NCBI RefSeq assembly: GCF_015070375.1
Contig: NZ_JADCLL010000005.1
Coordinates: 62,001-126,000 of the forward strand
Length of the DNA: 64,000 bases
Reading direction: 5' to 3'
Source of the DNA: Nocardioides kribbensis
Lineage (GTDB): Bacteria; Actinomycetota; Actinomycetes; Propionibacteriales; Nocardioidaceae
Shown here: positions 30,168 through 38,274 of the stretch, one piece after another
Layout of the letters: the number at the start of each line of letters is the position of its first letter
Numbering within the stretch: the stretch's first letter is position 1
Position numbers and translations under genes: made by a program
The notes under the pieces: model-generated
Told to the model about the DNA's origin: nothing
Seen by the model: only the letters and a program-made list of their open reading frames with translations
Database searches by the model: none

Positions 30168-30874
30168 CCGGCCCCGCGGCCGAGGTGCGCGTGCTGGTGG
30201 TCGAGGACGAGGCGCGGGCGGCCGAGGCGCACACGGCGTACGTCGGGCGCGTGCCGGGCTTCGCGGTGGCCGGCACCGCGCGCTCGGCCGGCGACGCCGC
30301 CCGGCTGCTGGAGCAGGCGCGCACCGAGGGCCGTCCGGTCGACCTGGTGCTGCTCGACCTGCACCTGCCCGACGGCCACGGGCTGGGCCTGCTGCAGCGC
30401 ATGCGCGCCTCGGGCCACCTGTGCGACGTCATCGCGGTCACCTCGGCGCGTGACACCGAGGTCGTGCGGCACGCCGTGGCCCAGGGCGTCGTGCTCTACC
30501 TGCTCAAGCCCTTCACCTTCCCCACCTTCCGCGCCAAGCTCGAGCAGTACGCCGCCTACCGCGACCGGCTCGCGGCCTCCTCGGCGGAGATGGCCCAGGA
30601 CGAGGTCGACCGGATGCTGGGCAGCCTGCGCTCCCCCGCCGCCGCGACCGTGCTGCCCAAGGGGATGAGCGCGGAGACCCTGCGCGAGGTGACCGCGGCG
30701 CTGCGCGACGCCGGGAGCCCCCGGTCGGCCTCGGAGGTGGCCGAGGCCGTCGGGGCCTCCCGCGTGACCGTGCGGCGCTACCTCGAGCACCTCGCCGACT
30801 CCGAGCTCGCCGAGCGGCAGCCGCGCTACGGGCGCGGGGGACGCCCCGAGCTGGAGTACCGCTGGCGGCGCTGA
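30164..30874 (+). CDS. DcuR/CitB-type response regulator
   Basis: The 236-residue protein has a receiver domain with acidic pocket E14/D15, phosphorylation site D65 in LVLLDLHLPDG and K near 113 in LLKPFTF. The C-terminal part contains SASEVAEAVGASRVTVRRYLEHLADSELAERQPRYG, a helix-turn-helix of the kind found in DcuR/CitB regulators, linked by a helical segment. It is the cognate partner of the overlapping kinase gene and presumably activates dctA, whose promoter region holds a perfect palindrome. The start is GTG in the 4-base GTGA overlap. The next gene is convergent, 16 bases away. Confidence 0.93.
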   Translation: MTGPAAEVRVLVVEDEARAAEAHTAYVGRVPGFAVAGTARSAGDAARLLEQARTEGRPVDLVLLDLHLPDGHGLGLLQRMRASGHLCDVIAVTSARDTEVVRHAVAQGVVLYLLKPFTFPTFRAKLEQYAAYRDRLAASSAEMAQDEVDRMLGSLRSPAAATVLPKGMSAETLREVTAALRDAGSPRSASEVAEAVGASRVTVRRYLEHLADSELAERQPRYGRGGRPELEYRWRR

Positions 30875-30890
30875 GCACGCCGCCCCGGCC

Positions 30891-31718
30891 TCAGAGCAGG
30901 CTCGAGGACGCCGACCCGAGCAGGACGGTGAGCAGGAAGGCCCACCCTCCGGTGAGCCGCCCGTCGCGCCCGGCCCCCGCGGGCTCGCCACCGGTCGTCG
31001 ACCGGCCCGGGCCGCCCAGCAGCAGGTACGCCGCCAGCCCCAGCGGCGGCAGGGTGAGCAGGATCCACCACCACGCCCACCGGGTCGCCCGACGCGGCTC
31101 GGGGCCGCGGACCAGGAGCAGCACCGTCAGCACCAGCAAGACGAGAGCGGCGCCGGCCAGGGTGCCCCCGGTGCGGAAGCCGGCCAGGCGCACCTCCGTG
31201 TGCCACGACGCCTGCGACGCCTCGCCGCGCTCCAGGACCAGCCCGGGGGCGGAGCCGGCGTCGAGGGCGGTCAGTGCCGCGCCGACGTCCGGGACCACCG
31301 GGGGCGACCCGTCGGCGGCGCGCAGGCCGCGACCGACCGAGCCCCGAGGACCCAGCGGCGTGCCGTCGGGCGAGGCGCGCAGGGGTCGGCGCTCCACGAC
31401 CTCGGTCGAGCGGCGCAGGAGCCCGTCGCGCCAGAGGACCTCCACGGTCGCGGTGCCGCGTGCACCCTCGGGCAGACCGCCGACGACCTCCACCCGGTCG
31501 ACCTCGCCCGCGCGCACCGCCTGGGTCAGGTCGGCCCACCCGGTGTCGCGCACGCCGGTGAGGACGACGGTGGCCAGCACCCCGACCCAGGCCGCACCGA
31601 GGAGCACGCGCCACGCCTGCCACCGCTCGGGCACGAGGCCACGGCCCGGGAGCGTGCTGCGCGGGCGCTCCGGGTCGTCGTCGACGGCGTCCGTCGCGGC
31701 GCGGGAGGTGGGGTCCAC
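30891..31718 (-). CDS. Membrane protein of unknown function
   Basis: The 275-residue product has about four hydrophobic segments: WRVLLGAAWVGVLATVVLTGV near 35-55, a central AGAALVLLVLTVLLLV, WAWWWILLTLPPLGLAAYLLL and GWAFLLTVLLGS at the end. Between the first and second lies about 110 residues that would be outside the cell, with strand-rich VDRVEVVGGLPEGARGTATVEVLWRDGLL, resembling a small beta domain. I recognise no family or catalytic motif. The GTG at 31716-31718 is chosen because longer readings are Arg/Ala-rich nonsense through the neighbouring gene. It is co-directional with the 158-residue gene upstream (71-base gap). Confidence 0.7.
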   Translation of the reverse strand: MDPTSRAATDAVDDDPERPRSTLPGRGLVPERWQAWRVLLGAAWVGVLATVVLTGVRDTGWADLTQAVRAGEVDRVEVVGGLPEGARGTATVEVLWRDGLLRRSTEVVERRPLRASPDGTPLGPRGSVGRGLRAADGSPPVVPDVGAALTALDAGSAPGLVLERGEASQASWHTEVRLAGFRTGGTLAGAALVLLVLTVLLLVRGPEPRRATRWAWWWILLTLPPLGLAAYLLLGGPGRSTTGGEPAGAGRDGRLTGGWAFLLTVLLGSASSSLL

Positions 31719-31789
31719 GGCAGGACACCAGACGCGCGGCGCCCCCGCCGTGGCACGCGCCGGGCCGGGCTCGCCGCGGAGGGGTCGCG

Positions 31790-32266
31790 TCAGAGCTCTC
31801 CGGCGGGCACGCGGGCCAGGCTGACGCCGCCGGCGGCGACGTCGGCGGCGAGGCGCTCCGGGGTCAGGGCCCCACTGGGGTCGATCGCGGCCTCGGTGAC
31901 CAGCACGGTGACCTCGCCGGCCGCCAGCACGCGCGCCGACCAGGCCGGGTCGTGGTGCGGCACCGGCACCCGCGTGACGCCGACGCCCTCGCTGATCGTC
32001 ACGACCAGCTCGGCGCTCCGGTCGTCGACCAGGCGCAGCACGCACCCGTTGGCGGCGCGGGCGCGCAGGTCCTCGGGGTCGCGCAGCGCGGCGAAGCCGC
32101 GGCGGGTGAAGAGGGCCCGCAGCGCGTCGCGCACCCGGTCGCCGTCGACCACCGCGACCGGCGGCAGCTGCACGTGCAGCACGTCGGGGTCGCTGGTCAC
32201 CGCCCACTGGTAGGTGGGCGCCGGCTGGTCGGGGTGGGGCTGGTCGGGGTGGGTCGGCTCCGTCAC
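31790..32266 (-). CDS. Conserved-looking protein of unknown function
   Basis: The 158-residue product begins with a His/Pro/Gln-rich repeat (HPDQPHPDQP) and then a compact alpha/beta domain: PDVLHVQLPPVAVVDGDRVRDALRALFTRRGFAAL, CVLRLVDDRSAELVVTISEGVGVTRVPV and SARVLAAGEVTVLVTEAAI. There are no signal peptide, membrane helix or recognised catalytic motif, so it is probably cytoplasmic. The GTG start at 32264-32266 gives VTEPTHPDQP. The glyA gene ends about 86 bases further upstream on the map behind a strong hairpin, so this gene has its own promoter or is read with the membrane protein downstream. Confidence 0.7.
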   Translation of the reverse strand: MTEPTHPDQPHPDQPAPTYQWAVTSDPDVLHVQLPPVAVVDGDRVRDALRALFTRRGFAALRDPEDLRARAANGCVLRLVDDRSAELVVTISEGVGVTRVPVPHHDPAWSARVLAAGEVTVLVTEAAIDPSGALTPERLAADVAAGGVSLARVPAGEL

Positions 32267-32300
32267 CGCTCCAGGCTGCCACGGTCCCGACGTACGACGA

Positions 32301-32330
32301 CGGCCGGCACCCCTCGCGGGGTGCCGGCCG
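32301..32330 (-). terminator. Terminator of glyA
   Basis: CGGCCGGCACCCC and GGGGTGCCGGCCG form a perfect 13-base stem with tetraloop TCGC, 23 bases after the glyA stop. Confidence 0.85.
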
Positions 32331-32352
32331 TGGTCGGGCGCGGGGGGAGGGC

Positions 32353-33795
32353 TCAGGAGAGCTCGAGGCCGGGGTAGAGCGGGTGCTTGTCGAGCAGCTC
32401 GGCCGAGGCGTCCTTGACCTTGGCGGCGACGCCGTCGGCCAGGACGTAGGAGGCCTTGGAGGGGCCGCCGGCCTTGGTCGTGCCGGGCTGGGTGTTCTCC
32501 AGGACCATCGTGATGAGCTCCGCGACGGCGTCGAACTCGTCGTGACCGAAGCCGCGGGTGGTCAGCGCCGGGGTGCCCAGGCGGATGCCGGAGGTGTACC
32601 AGGCGCCGTTGGGGTCGCCGGGCACCGAGTTGCGGTTGGTGACGACGCCGGCGTCGAGCAGCGCCGACTCGGCCTGGCGGCCGGTGAGGCCGTAGGAGGA
32701 GACGTCGAGCAGCACGAGGTGGTTGTCGGTGCCGCCGGTGACCAGGGTGGCGCCGCGGCCCAGGAAGCCCTCGGCGAGCGACTGGGCGTTGTCGGCGACC
32801 TGCTGGGCGTAGGTGCGGAACGCCGGCTGGCGGGCCTCGGCGAACGCGACGGCCTTGGCCGCCATCACGTGCGAGAGCGGGCCGCCGAGCACCATCGGGC
32901 AGCCGCGGTCCACCGAGGGGGCGTACTCCTCGGTGGCCAGCACGATGCCGCCGCGCGGGCCGCGCAGCGACTTGTGGGTGGTGCTGGTGACGACGTGGGC
33001 GTGCGGCACCGGGTCCTCGTCGCCGGTGAAGACCTTGCCGGCCACGAGCCCGGCGAAGTGGGCCATGTCGACCATGAGGGTGGCGCCGACCTCGTCGGCG
33101 ATCTCGCGGACCTTGGCGAAGTCCACCCGGCGCGGGTAGGCGGAGTAGCCCGCGACCAGCACGAGCGGCTTGAACTCGCGCGCCTTGGCGGCGAGCGCGT
33201 CGTAGTCGAGCAGGCCGGTCTCGGGGTCGGTGCCGTACTGCTGCTGGTGGAACATCTTGCCGCTGATGTTGGGCCGGAAGCCGTGGGTCAGGTGGCCGCC
33301 GGCGTCGAGCGACATGCCCAGCAGGCGCTGGTCGCCCAGCCGGCGACGCAGGGTCTCCCACTGCTCGTCGGTCAGGTCGTTGACGTTGCGCGCACCCAGC
33401 TCGGCCAGGGCCGGCGACTCCACGCGGTGGGCCAGGATCGACCAGAAGGCCACGAGGTTGGCGTCGATGCCGGAGTGCGGCTGCACGTAGGCGTACTCGG
33501 CGCCGAAGAGCTCGCGGGCGTGCTCGGCGGCCAGCGTCTCGACGGTGTCGACGTTCTGGCAGCCGGCGTAGAAGCGGTGACCGACCGTGCCCTCGGCGTA
33601 CTTGTCGCTGAACCAGGTGCCCATCGTCATCAGCACGGCGGGCGAGGCGTAGTTCTCGCTCGCGATGAGCTTGAGCGAGGCGCGCTGGTCGGCGAGCTCC
33701 TGCCGCGTCGCCTCCGCGATGCGGGGCTCCACCGAGGCGATCAGCTCGAGGGCTTGGGAGTAGACGCTGCTGGTGAGGTCGGGCGTGGACGACAT
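32353..33795 (-). CDS. glyA: Serine/glycine hydroxymethyltransferase
   Basis: The enzyme interconverts serine and glycine with tetrahydrofolate, supplying one-carbon units. The 480-residue product is about 60 longer than E. coli GlyA (417). The extra residues include the [20 protein letters not shown] segment near 140-160. Core signatures are [45 protein letters not shown] and the PLP lysine in [16 protein letters not shown] near 275-285. The [16 protein letters not shown] region ([15 protein letters not shown]) and R near the end bind the carboxylate. The longer form is known in actinobacteria. The ATG at 33793-33795 is supported by the conserved N-terminal helix. It is a single gene ended by a strong terminator. 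Confidence 0.95.
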   Translation of the reverse strand: MSSTPDLTSSVYSQALELIASVEPRIAEATRQELADQRASLKLIASENYASPAVLMTMGTWFSDKYAEGTVGHRFYAGCQNVDTVETLAAEHARELFGAEYAYVQPHSGIDANLVAFWSILAHRVESPALAELGARNVNDLTDEQWETLRRRLGDQRLLGMSLDAGGHLTHGFRPNISGKMFHQQQYGTDPETGLLDYDALAAKAREFKPLVLVAGYSAYPRRVDFAKVREIADEVGATLMVDMAHFAGLVAGKVFTGDEDPVPHAHVVTSTTHKSLRGPRGGIVLATEEYAPSVDRGCPMVLGGPLSHVMAAKAVAFAEARQPAFRTYAQQVADNAQSLAEGFLGRGATLVTGGTDNHLVLLDVSSYGLTGRQAESALLDAGVVTNRNSVPGDPNGAWYTSGIRLGTPALTTRGFGHDEFDAVAELITMVLENTQPGTTKAGGPSKASYVLADGVAAKVKDASAELLDKHPLYPGLELS

Positions 33796-33985
33796 GGCCC
33801 TCAGCCTACGCGGCCGGGCCGGCCCCGCGGATGGTCGCGAACAGGTCACGGTGGTGTGACATGGGACGCACGACCCCGTGGCGGGCCGCGGTCCCGCGGT
33901 GGGCCGTCTCACCATGCGGATGCAGATCTCACATCATGGGATTTCGCCTTGTGGGCGGACGGTCCGAGGACTGAGACTCCTTGAC

Positions 33986-34075
33986 ATGATCTCCGCTGCC
34001 ACGTCCGCCTTCCTCGTGGTCCGACGCCACGTGGACCTCGGGCGCACCCGCAGCTCCATGTGTCGACCTCACTGA
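33986..34075 (+). CDS. Cysteine-containing leader peptide of the sulfur operon
   Basis: A 29-codon frame encodes MISAATSAFLVVRRHVDLGR followed by TRSSMCRPH and a TGA. Its RRHVDLxRxxSxxCR core is the hallmark of short leader peptides found before sulfur-assimilation genes in many actinobacteria. The single cysteine codon (TGT) near the end, followed by CGA-CCT-CAC-TGA, could let cysteinyl-tRNA supply set ribosome position. The peptide ends 160 bases before sir. Some related peptides are thought to act by attenuation. Here the RNA after the stop is C-rich and G-poor in parts, which would suit Rho, but no terminator is proven. The start is ATG at 33986; an overlapping upstream reading is not convincing. 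Confidence 0.75.
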   Translation: MISAATSAFLVVRRHVDLGRTRSSMCRPH

Positions 34076-34140
34076 CCCGCGTCGCGCCCACCCGGCGACA
34101 CCCGACGCACCGCCCGCACGAACCGACCGCGGGCGCCCGG
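34076..34140 (+). promoter_or_regulatory. C-rich leader after the peptide, possible attenuation region
   Basis: The first 65 bases after the leader-peptide stop are rich in CCC and CACC words (for example GCGCCCACCCGG and CGACACCCGACGCACC). A stem GCCCGC/GCGGGC (about 34113-34136) is possible. Such RNA could bind Rho when translation of the peptide ends efficiently; this is inference. Confidence 0.35.
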
Positions 34141-34235
34141 TCTTCCGAGGTCGCAGCGAACCCCGACGACGTGGTTCCGACCCGTGAAGAGTCGCGCGCT
34201 CACCGCCGAGACACGCACCCGAGGAACCCCACCCC

Positions 34236-35972
34236 ATGACTGAGCAGCTCTCCACCGAGCAGGCCGCCGCCCCCCGCCCCGCCCGTCCGCGCCCCAAGCG
34301 CGGTGAGGGTCAGTGGGCCCTCGGCTACATGGAGCCGCTGAACAAGAACGAGCAGTCCAAGAAGGACGACAACCCGCTCAACGTGCGGGCGCGCATCCTC
34401 AACGTCTACTCCAAGCGCGGCTTCGCCTCCATCGACCCCGCCGACCTGCGCGGCCGCTTCCGCTGGATGGGCCTCTACACCCAGCGCGCGCCGGGCTTCG
34501 ACGGCGGCAAGACCGCCACCCTGGCCGAGGAGGAGCTCGACGACGAGTTCTTCATGATGCGCGTGCGCTCCGACGGCGCCCTGCTGCCCCCCGCCACGGT
34601 GCGGGCGCTCGGCACGATCGGGCAGGACTTCGCCCGCGACACCGCCGACGTGACCGACCGCGAGAACATCCAGTACCACTGGATCCGCGTCGAGGACGTC
34701 CCCACCATCTGGGAGCGCCTCGAGGAGGCCGGGCTCAGCACCCTCGAGGCCTGCGGCGACTCCCCGCGCCCCTTCCTCGGCTCGCCCGTCGCCGGCGTGG
34801 CCGCCGACGAGATCATCGACGGCACCTCGGCGCTGGAGGAGATCAAGCGCCGCTACATCGGCGACCCGGCCTTCTCGAACTTCCCCCGCAAGTTCAAGAC
34901 CGCCCTGACCGGCCACCCCTCCCACGACGTCTCCCCCGAGACCAACGACATCGCCTTCGTCGGCACGGTGCACCCCGAGCACGGCCCCGGCTTCGACGTC
35001 TGGGTCGGCGGCGGGCTCTCGACCAACCCGATGCTCGCCCAGAAGCTCGGCGTGTGGGTGCCCCTCGACGAGGTGCCCGACGTCTGGGAGGGCGTCGCCT
35101 CGATCTTCCGCGACTACGGCTACCGCCGGCTGCGCTCGCGGGCGCGGCTGAAGTTCCTCGTCGCCGACTGGGGCGTCGAGCGCTTCCGCGAGGTCCTCGA
35201 GACCGAGTACCTGAAGCGCCAGCTCGTCTCCTGCGAGTCCCCGGCCTCACCGGTGGGCCACCGCGACCACATCGGCGTGCACGACCAGACCGACGGGCGC
35301 AAGTACGTCGGCGTCGCGCCGACCGCCGGCCGGGTGTCGGGCACGCTGCTGGTCGGCCTGGCCGACGCGATGGAGCGCCACGGCGTGGAGGGCGCGCGGC
35401 TCACGCCGTACCAGAAGATCGTGCTGATCGGCGTGCCCGCCGACGCCGTCGACGCCCTGCTCGACGACCTCGACGAGCTCGGACTCTCGGGCCGGCCCTC
35501 GGGCTGGCGCCGCAACACGATGGCCTGCACCGGCATCGAGTTCTGCAAGCTGGCCATCGTCGACACCAAGGACCGCGCACGCGACCTGATCGCCGAGCTG
35601 GAGCAGCGCTTCCCCGACCTCGACGCGCTGGTGCCCGACGGCATCACCGTCAACGTCAACGGCTGCCCCAACGCCTGCGCCCGCACCCAGGTCGCCGACA
35701 TCGGGCTCAAGGGCCAGCTGGTGATGCACGAGGGCCAGCAGGTCGAGGGCTTCCAGGTCCACCTCGGCGGCGCCACCGGGCTGCAGGCCAACTTCGGTCG
35801 CAAGCTGCGCGCCCACAAGGTCACCAGCGCCGGGCTCGGCGACTACGTCGCCACCCTGGTCGTCAACTACCTCGCCGACCGCACCGGCACCGAGGAGTCC
35901 TTCACGACGTGGGTCGCCCGCGCCGACGAGGAGCTCCTCAAGGGCGACAAGACCCTCGAGCCGGCCTCATGA
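34236..35972 (+). CDS. sir: Assimilatory sulfite reductase (siroheme, [4Fe-4S])
   Basis: The 578-residue enzyme reduces sulfite to sulfide, probably with ferredoxin as donor. It has the duplicated nitrite/sulfite reductase layout: ferrodoxin-like half domain near 70-140 (RGRFRWMGLYTQRAPGFDGG, RENIQYHWIR), siroheme-contacting repeats and the cluster cysteines in MACTGIEFCK (about 431 and 437) and NGCPNACAR (about 477 and 481). It is close to actinobacterial SirA rather than nitrite reductase, as shown by the cysH partner. The ATG at 34236 begins the disordered MTEQLSTEQAAAP arm. It is the first structural gene of sir-zinc ribbon-cysH-cbiX, and overlaps the next gene by ATGA. A leader peptide upstream may link it to cysteine supply. 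Confidence 0.95.
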   Translation: MTEQLSTEQAAAPRPARPRPKRGEGQWALGYMEPLNKNEQSKKDDNPLNVRARILNVYSKRGFASIDPADLRGRFRWMGLYTQRAPGFDGGKTATLAEEELDDEFFMMRVRSDGALLPPATVRALGTIGQDFARDTADVTDRENIQYHWIRVEDVPTIWERLEEAGLSTLEACGDSPRPFLGSPVAGVAADEIIDGTSALEEIKRRYIGDPAFSNFPRKFKTALTGHPSHDVSPETNDIAFVGTVHPEHGPGFDVWVGGGLSTNPMLAQKLGVWVPLDEVPDVWEGVASIFRDYGYRRLRSRARLKFLVADWGVERFREVLETEYLKRQLVSCESPASPVGHRDHIGVHDQTDGRKYVGVAPTAGRVSGTLLVGLADAMERHGVEGARLTPYQKIVLIGVPADAVDALLDDLDELGLSGRPSGWRRNTMACTGIEFCKLAIVDTKDRARDLIAELEQRFPDLDALVPDGITVNVNGCPNACARTQVADIGLKGQLVMHEGQQVEGFQVHLGGATGLQANFGRKLRAHKVTSAGLGDYVATLVVNYLADRTGTEESFTTWVARADEELLKGDKTLEPAS

Positions 35973-36166
35973 GCGGGCGCGGCATCCCCTTCCACTGCCC
36001 CTACTGCGGTGACGAGGACCTGCGTCCGCACGAGGTCGTCTCGCAGGACGGTCAGATCAGCTCCCCCCACGGCAGCTGGGAATGCCGCTCCTGCCTGCGC
36101 GCCTTCTCCCTGAGGATGCTCGGCCTGATCCGGCCGGGCACCACGACCCAGGGAGCCGCCACATGA
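35969..36166 (+). CDS. Small zinc-ribbon protein in the sulfur operon
   Basis: The 65-residue product has two CxxC knuckles, CPYC (10-13) and CRSC (39-42), as in a rubredoxin-like zinc ribbon, and ends in a short basic tail. It overlaps the end of sir and the start of cysH by ATGA in both cases, so it is translated with them. Small proteins of this kind recur between sir and cysH in actinobacteria without known function; handling of iron-sulfur clusters or a sulfur carrier role is possible from context only. There is no DNA-binding or catalytic motif. Confidence 0.82.
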   Translation: MSGRGIPFHCPYCGDEDLRPHEVVSQDGQISSPHGSWECRSCLRAFSLRMLGLIRPGTTTQGAAT

Positions 36167-36909
36167 CCGCCGCCACCACCCTCACGGCGCGCGCGAACCG
36201 AGCCATCGAGACCGCAGGCCGCTCGCCCGAGGAGCTGCGCGACCTCGTGTCCCACTGGGGCGCCGAGCTCGAGCTCGCCCCGGCCGAGGACATCATCGAG
36301 TGGGCCGCCGCCACCTTCGGGGAGCGCTTCTGCGTGACCTCCTCGATGGGCGACGCCGTGCTGTCGCACCTGGCCTCCAAGGTCGTGCCCGGCATCGACG
36401 TGGTCTTCCTCGACACCGGCTACCACTTCGCCGAGACCATCGGCACCCGCGACGCCGTCGAGGCGACGATGCCGGTCAACCTGCTGACGATCACCCCCGT
36501 GCAGAGCGTGGCCGAGCAGGACGCGGAGTACGGCAAGGACCTCTACAAGACCGACCCCGACCTGTGCTGCAAGCTGCGCAAGGTCGAGCCGCTGGCCCGC
36601 TCGCTCGCGGGCTACGACGCCTGGGCCACCGGCCTGCGCCGCGCCGAGACCCGCAACCGGGTCATCGCGCCGGTCATCGGCTGGGACGCCAAGAAGGGCA
36701 AGGTCAAGGTCTCCCCCATCGCCCGCTGGAGCGACGAGCAGGTCGAGACCTACATCGCCGACAACGGGATCCTCGTGAACCCGCTCGTCTACGACGGCTA
36801 CCCCTCGATCGGCTGCGCCCCCTGCACCCGTCGCGTCGCCCCCGGCGAGGACGCCCGCAGCGGCCGCTGGGCCGGCACCAACAAGACCGAGTGCGGCATC
36901 CACATGTGA
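36163..36909 (+). CDS. cysH: Adenylylsulfate (APS) reductase
   Basis: The 248-residue protein reduces APS to sulfite using thioredoxin. The adenine-nucleotide fold shows VTSSMGDAVLSHLASK, FLDTGYHFAETIGTRD and TGLRRAET. The cluster cysteines that mark APS rather than PAPS reductases are present: C135-C136 in DLCCKLRK and C218/C221 in GCAPCTRR. The C-terminal catalytic cysteine C244 sits in KTECGIHM. The ATG overlaps the zinc-ribbon stop. No cysD/cysN sulfurylase or transporter genes follow in this window, so sulfate activation must be encoded elsewhere. Confidence 0.96.
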   Translation: MTAATTLTARANRAIETAGRSPEELRDLVSHWGAELELAPAEDIIEWAAATFGERFCVTSSMGDAVLSHLASKVVPGIDVVFLDTGYHFAETIGTRDAVEATMPVNLLTITPVQSVAEQDAEYGKDLYKTDPDLCCKLRKVEPLARSLAGYDAWATGLRRAETRNRVIAPVIGWDAKKGKVKVSPIARWSDEQVETYIADNGILVNPLVYDGYPSIGCAPCTRRVAPGEDARSGRWAGTNKTECGIHM

Positions 36910-37051
36910 CCGCTGCCCCCGGCACCACCCGCACCACCCGAGGACCGCTCCACACCCACCGCACGACACCAGCACCACACCCACCAGCAGCGCCGCTGGG
37001 CCCGGGACCCCCGCCCCACCGAGATCACCACGACAAGGGAGGCCACCTCCG
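36910..37051 (+). other. C-rich, G-poor gap between cysH and cbiX
   Basis: The first 100 bases are dominated by CACC and CCAC words with very few G residues, unlike the rest of the window. RNA of this composition is typically unstructured and could be a Rho-loading (rut) region that lowers cbiX expression. The ribosome site AAGGGAGG lies 10-15 bases before the cbiX start. Confidence 0.4.
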
Positions 37052-37795
37052 ATGGCAGCTCCGGCACTGATCGCCCTGGCCCACGGCACCCGCGACGCGC
37101 GCTCCTCCGCGACCATCACCGCGCTGGTCGACGAGGTGCGCGCGATGCGCCCCGACCTCAAGGTCGAGCGCGCGTTCCTCGAGTCGGCCCGGCCCGCGTT
37201 CCAGACCGTCGTCGACCGGCTCGTCAAGGCCGGGCACGAGGAGATCGTGGTCGTGCCGCTGCTGCTGACCGAGGGCCAGCTCCTCGCCGCCGACGTGCCC
37301 TCCGCCGTGGCCGCGGCCGCGGAGCGGCACCCGGGGCTGCAGATCCGCTCGACGGCCATCCTCGGCCTGGAGCCGTGCTTCCTCGAGGTGCTCGACGTGC
37401 GGCTGCGCGAGGCGCTGCGCCAGTCGCGGGTGCGCGAGCTCGACGCCCTCGTGCTGGCCGCGTCGGGCTCCACCGACCCGCTGGCCAACCAGGCCGTCGC
37501 CCGCCTCGCCCGGCTGTGGGGGGCCCACCACCGCCTGCCCGTCACCGCGGCCTTCGCCTCGGTCTCCCCGCCGGCCACCGGCGAGGCTGTGCGCGCCTTC
37601 CGCGGCGAGGGCCGTCGCCACATCGCCGTGGCCTCGCTCTTCCTCTCCCCCGGCTGCGCCACCGACCGCTCCGCCGAGCTGGCCCTCGAGGCCGGTGCGG
37701 TGGCCGTCTCCGAGCCGCTGGGCGCCCACCCCGAGGTCGCCCGCACCGTGCTGGCCCGCTACGCCGTCGGCGCCGTCGAGCTCGTCCCGGTCTGA
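37052..37795 (+). CDS. Sirohydrochlorin ferrochelatase-like protein (CbiX/SirB)
   Basis: The 247-residue protein has two similar CbiX halves. The first begins LIALAHGTRDARS with the metal-site histidine H10, and EEIVVVPLLLTEGQLLAADVPSAV carries the second conserved region; the second half starts DALVLAASGSTDP and has HIAVASLFLSPGCATD. It inserts iron into sirohydrochlorin to make siroheme, the cofactor of the sir enzyme upstream, so operon membership makes sense. In the second half the usual HG of the active site is replaced by SGS, as is common where only the first half is catalytic. The ATG at 37052 is the natural start. Confidence 0.9.
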   Translation: MAAPALIALAHGTRDARSSATITALVDEVRAMRPDLKVERAFLESARPAFQTVVDRLVKAGHEEIVVVPLLLTEGQLLAADVPSAVAAAAERHPGLQIRSTAILGLEPCFLEVLDVRLREALRQSRVRELDALVLAASGSTDPLANQAVARLARLWGAHHRLPVTAAFASVSPPATGEAVRAFRGEGRRHIAVASLFLSPGCATDRSAELALEAGAVAVSEPLGAHPEVARTVLARYAVGAVELVPV

Positions 37796-37796
37796 T

Positions 37797-37825
37797 CCCG
37801 GGCCCGCCCCGTGGTGGGGCCCGGG
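37797..37825. terminator. Bidirectional hairpin between cbiX and DUF3037 gene
   Basis: CCCGGGCCC (37797-37805) pairs with GGGCCCGGG (37817-37825), with an inner CCCC/GGGG alternative. It follows the cbiX stop by 2 bases and serves the convergent genes. Confidence 0.75.
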
Positions 37826-37858
37826 TCTCGGCCCACCGGGGCCCTCAGCACACCGGGC

Positions 37859-38230
37859 TCAGGTCACCAGGCAGGCGAGCAGGCGCCGCAGCTCGGCGGC
37901 GGGGTCGGCGGTCAGTCCGCCGTGCACCGGACCGGGCTGCACCACCGTGCTCTTGGGTGCCTTGAGGAACCCGAAGCGCTGTCCCACCGGGTGGCGCGAG
38001 GCCGCACCCCCGCGCTCGTCCCCGGCGCTGACGGCCTCGGCGAAGCGCAGCGAGGCGCAGACCTGGTCGACGTCGAGCCCGGCGCTGAAGGCGGTCAGGC
38101 GCTCGCGGTCGCAGTGCCACGCCGTGCCCAGGAAGTCGCCGGCCTGGCAGTAGAGCACCACGCCCACGTTGAGGAACTCCTCGCGGTCGGCGCGCGGCAC
38201 GCAGCGCAGCACGACGTACTGGTAGGCCAT
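37859..38230 (-). CDS. DUF3037 family protein
   Basis: The 123-residue protein begins MAYQYVVLRCVPRADREEFLNVGVVLYCQ, which is the defining block of DUF3037, and continues with FSAGLDVDQVCASLRFAEAV and PRSTVVQP-like strands near the end (FGFLKAPKSTVVQPGPVHGGL). The family has no known function. It regularly follows a HipA-like kinase gene, as it does here. The ATG at 38228-38230 gives the usual N-terminus. An in-frame GTG at 38276-38278, overlapping the kinase stop as GTGA, would add 16 residues and fits the coupling seen throughout this operon, so the start is not fully settled. Confidence 0.85.
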   Translation of the reverse strand: MAYQYVVLRCVPRADREEFLNVGVVLYCQAGDFLGTAWHCDRERLTAFSAGLDVDQVCASLRFAEAVSAGDERGGAASRHPVGQRFGFLKAPKSTVVQPGPVHGGLTADPAAELRRLLACLVT

Positions 38231-38274
38231 CAGCGGACGCGTCGGGGCGCCGGCGGACCCGGCCGGCACGCCGC

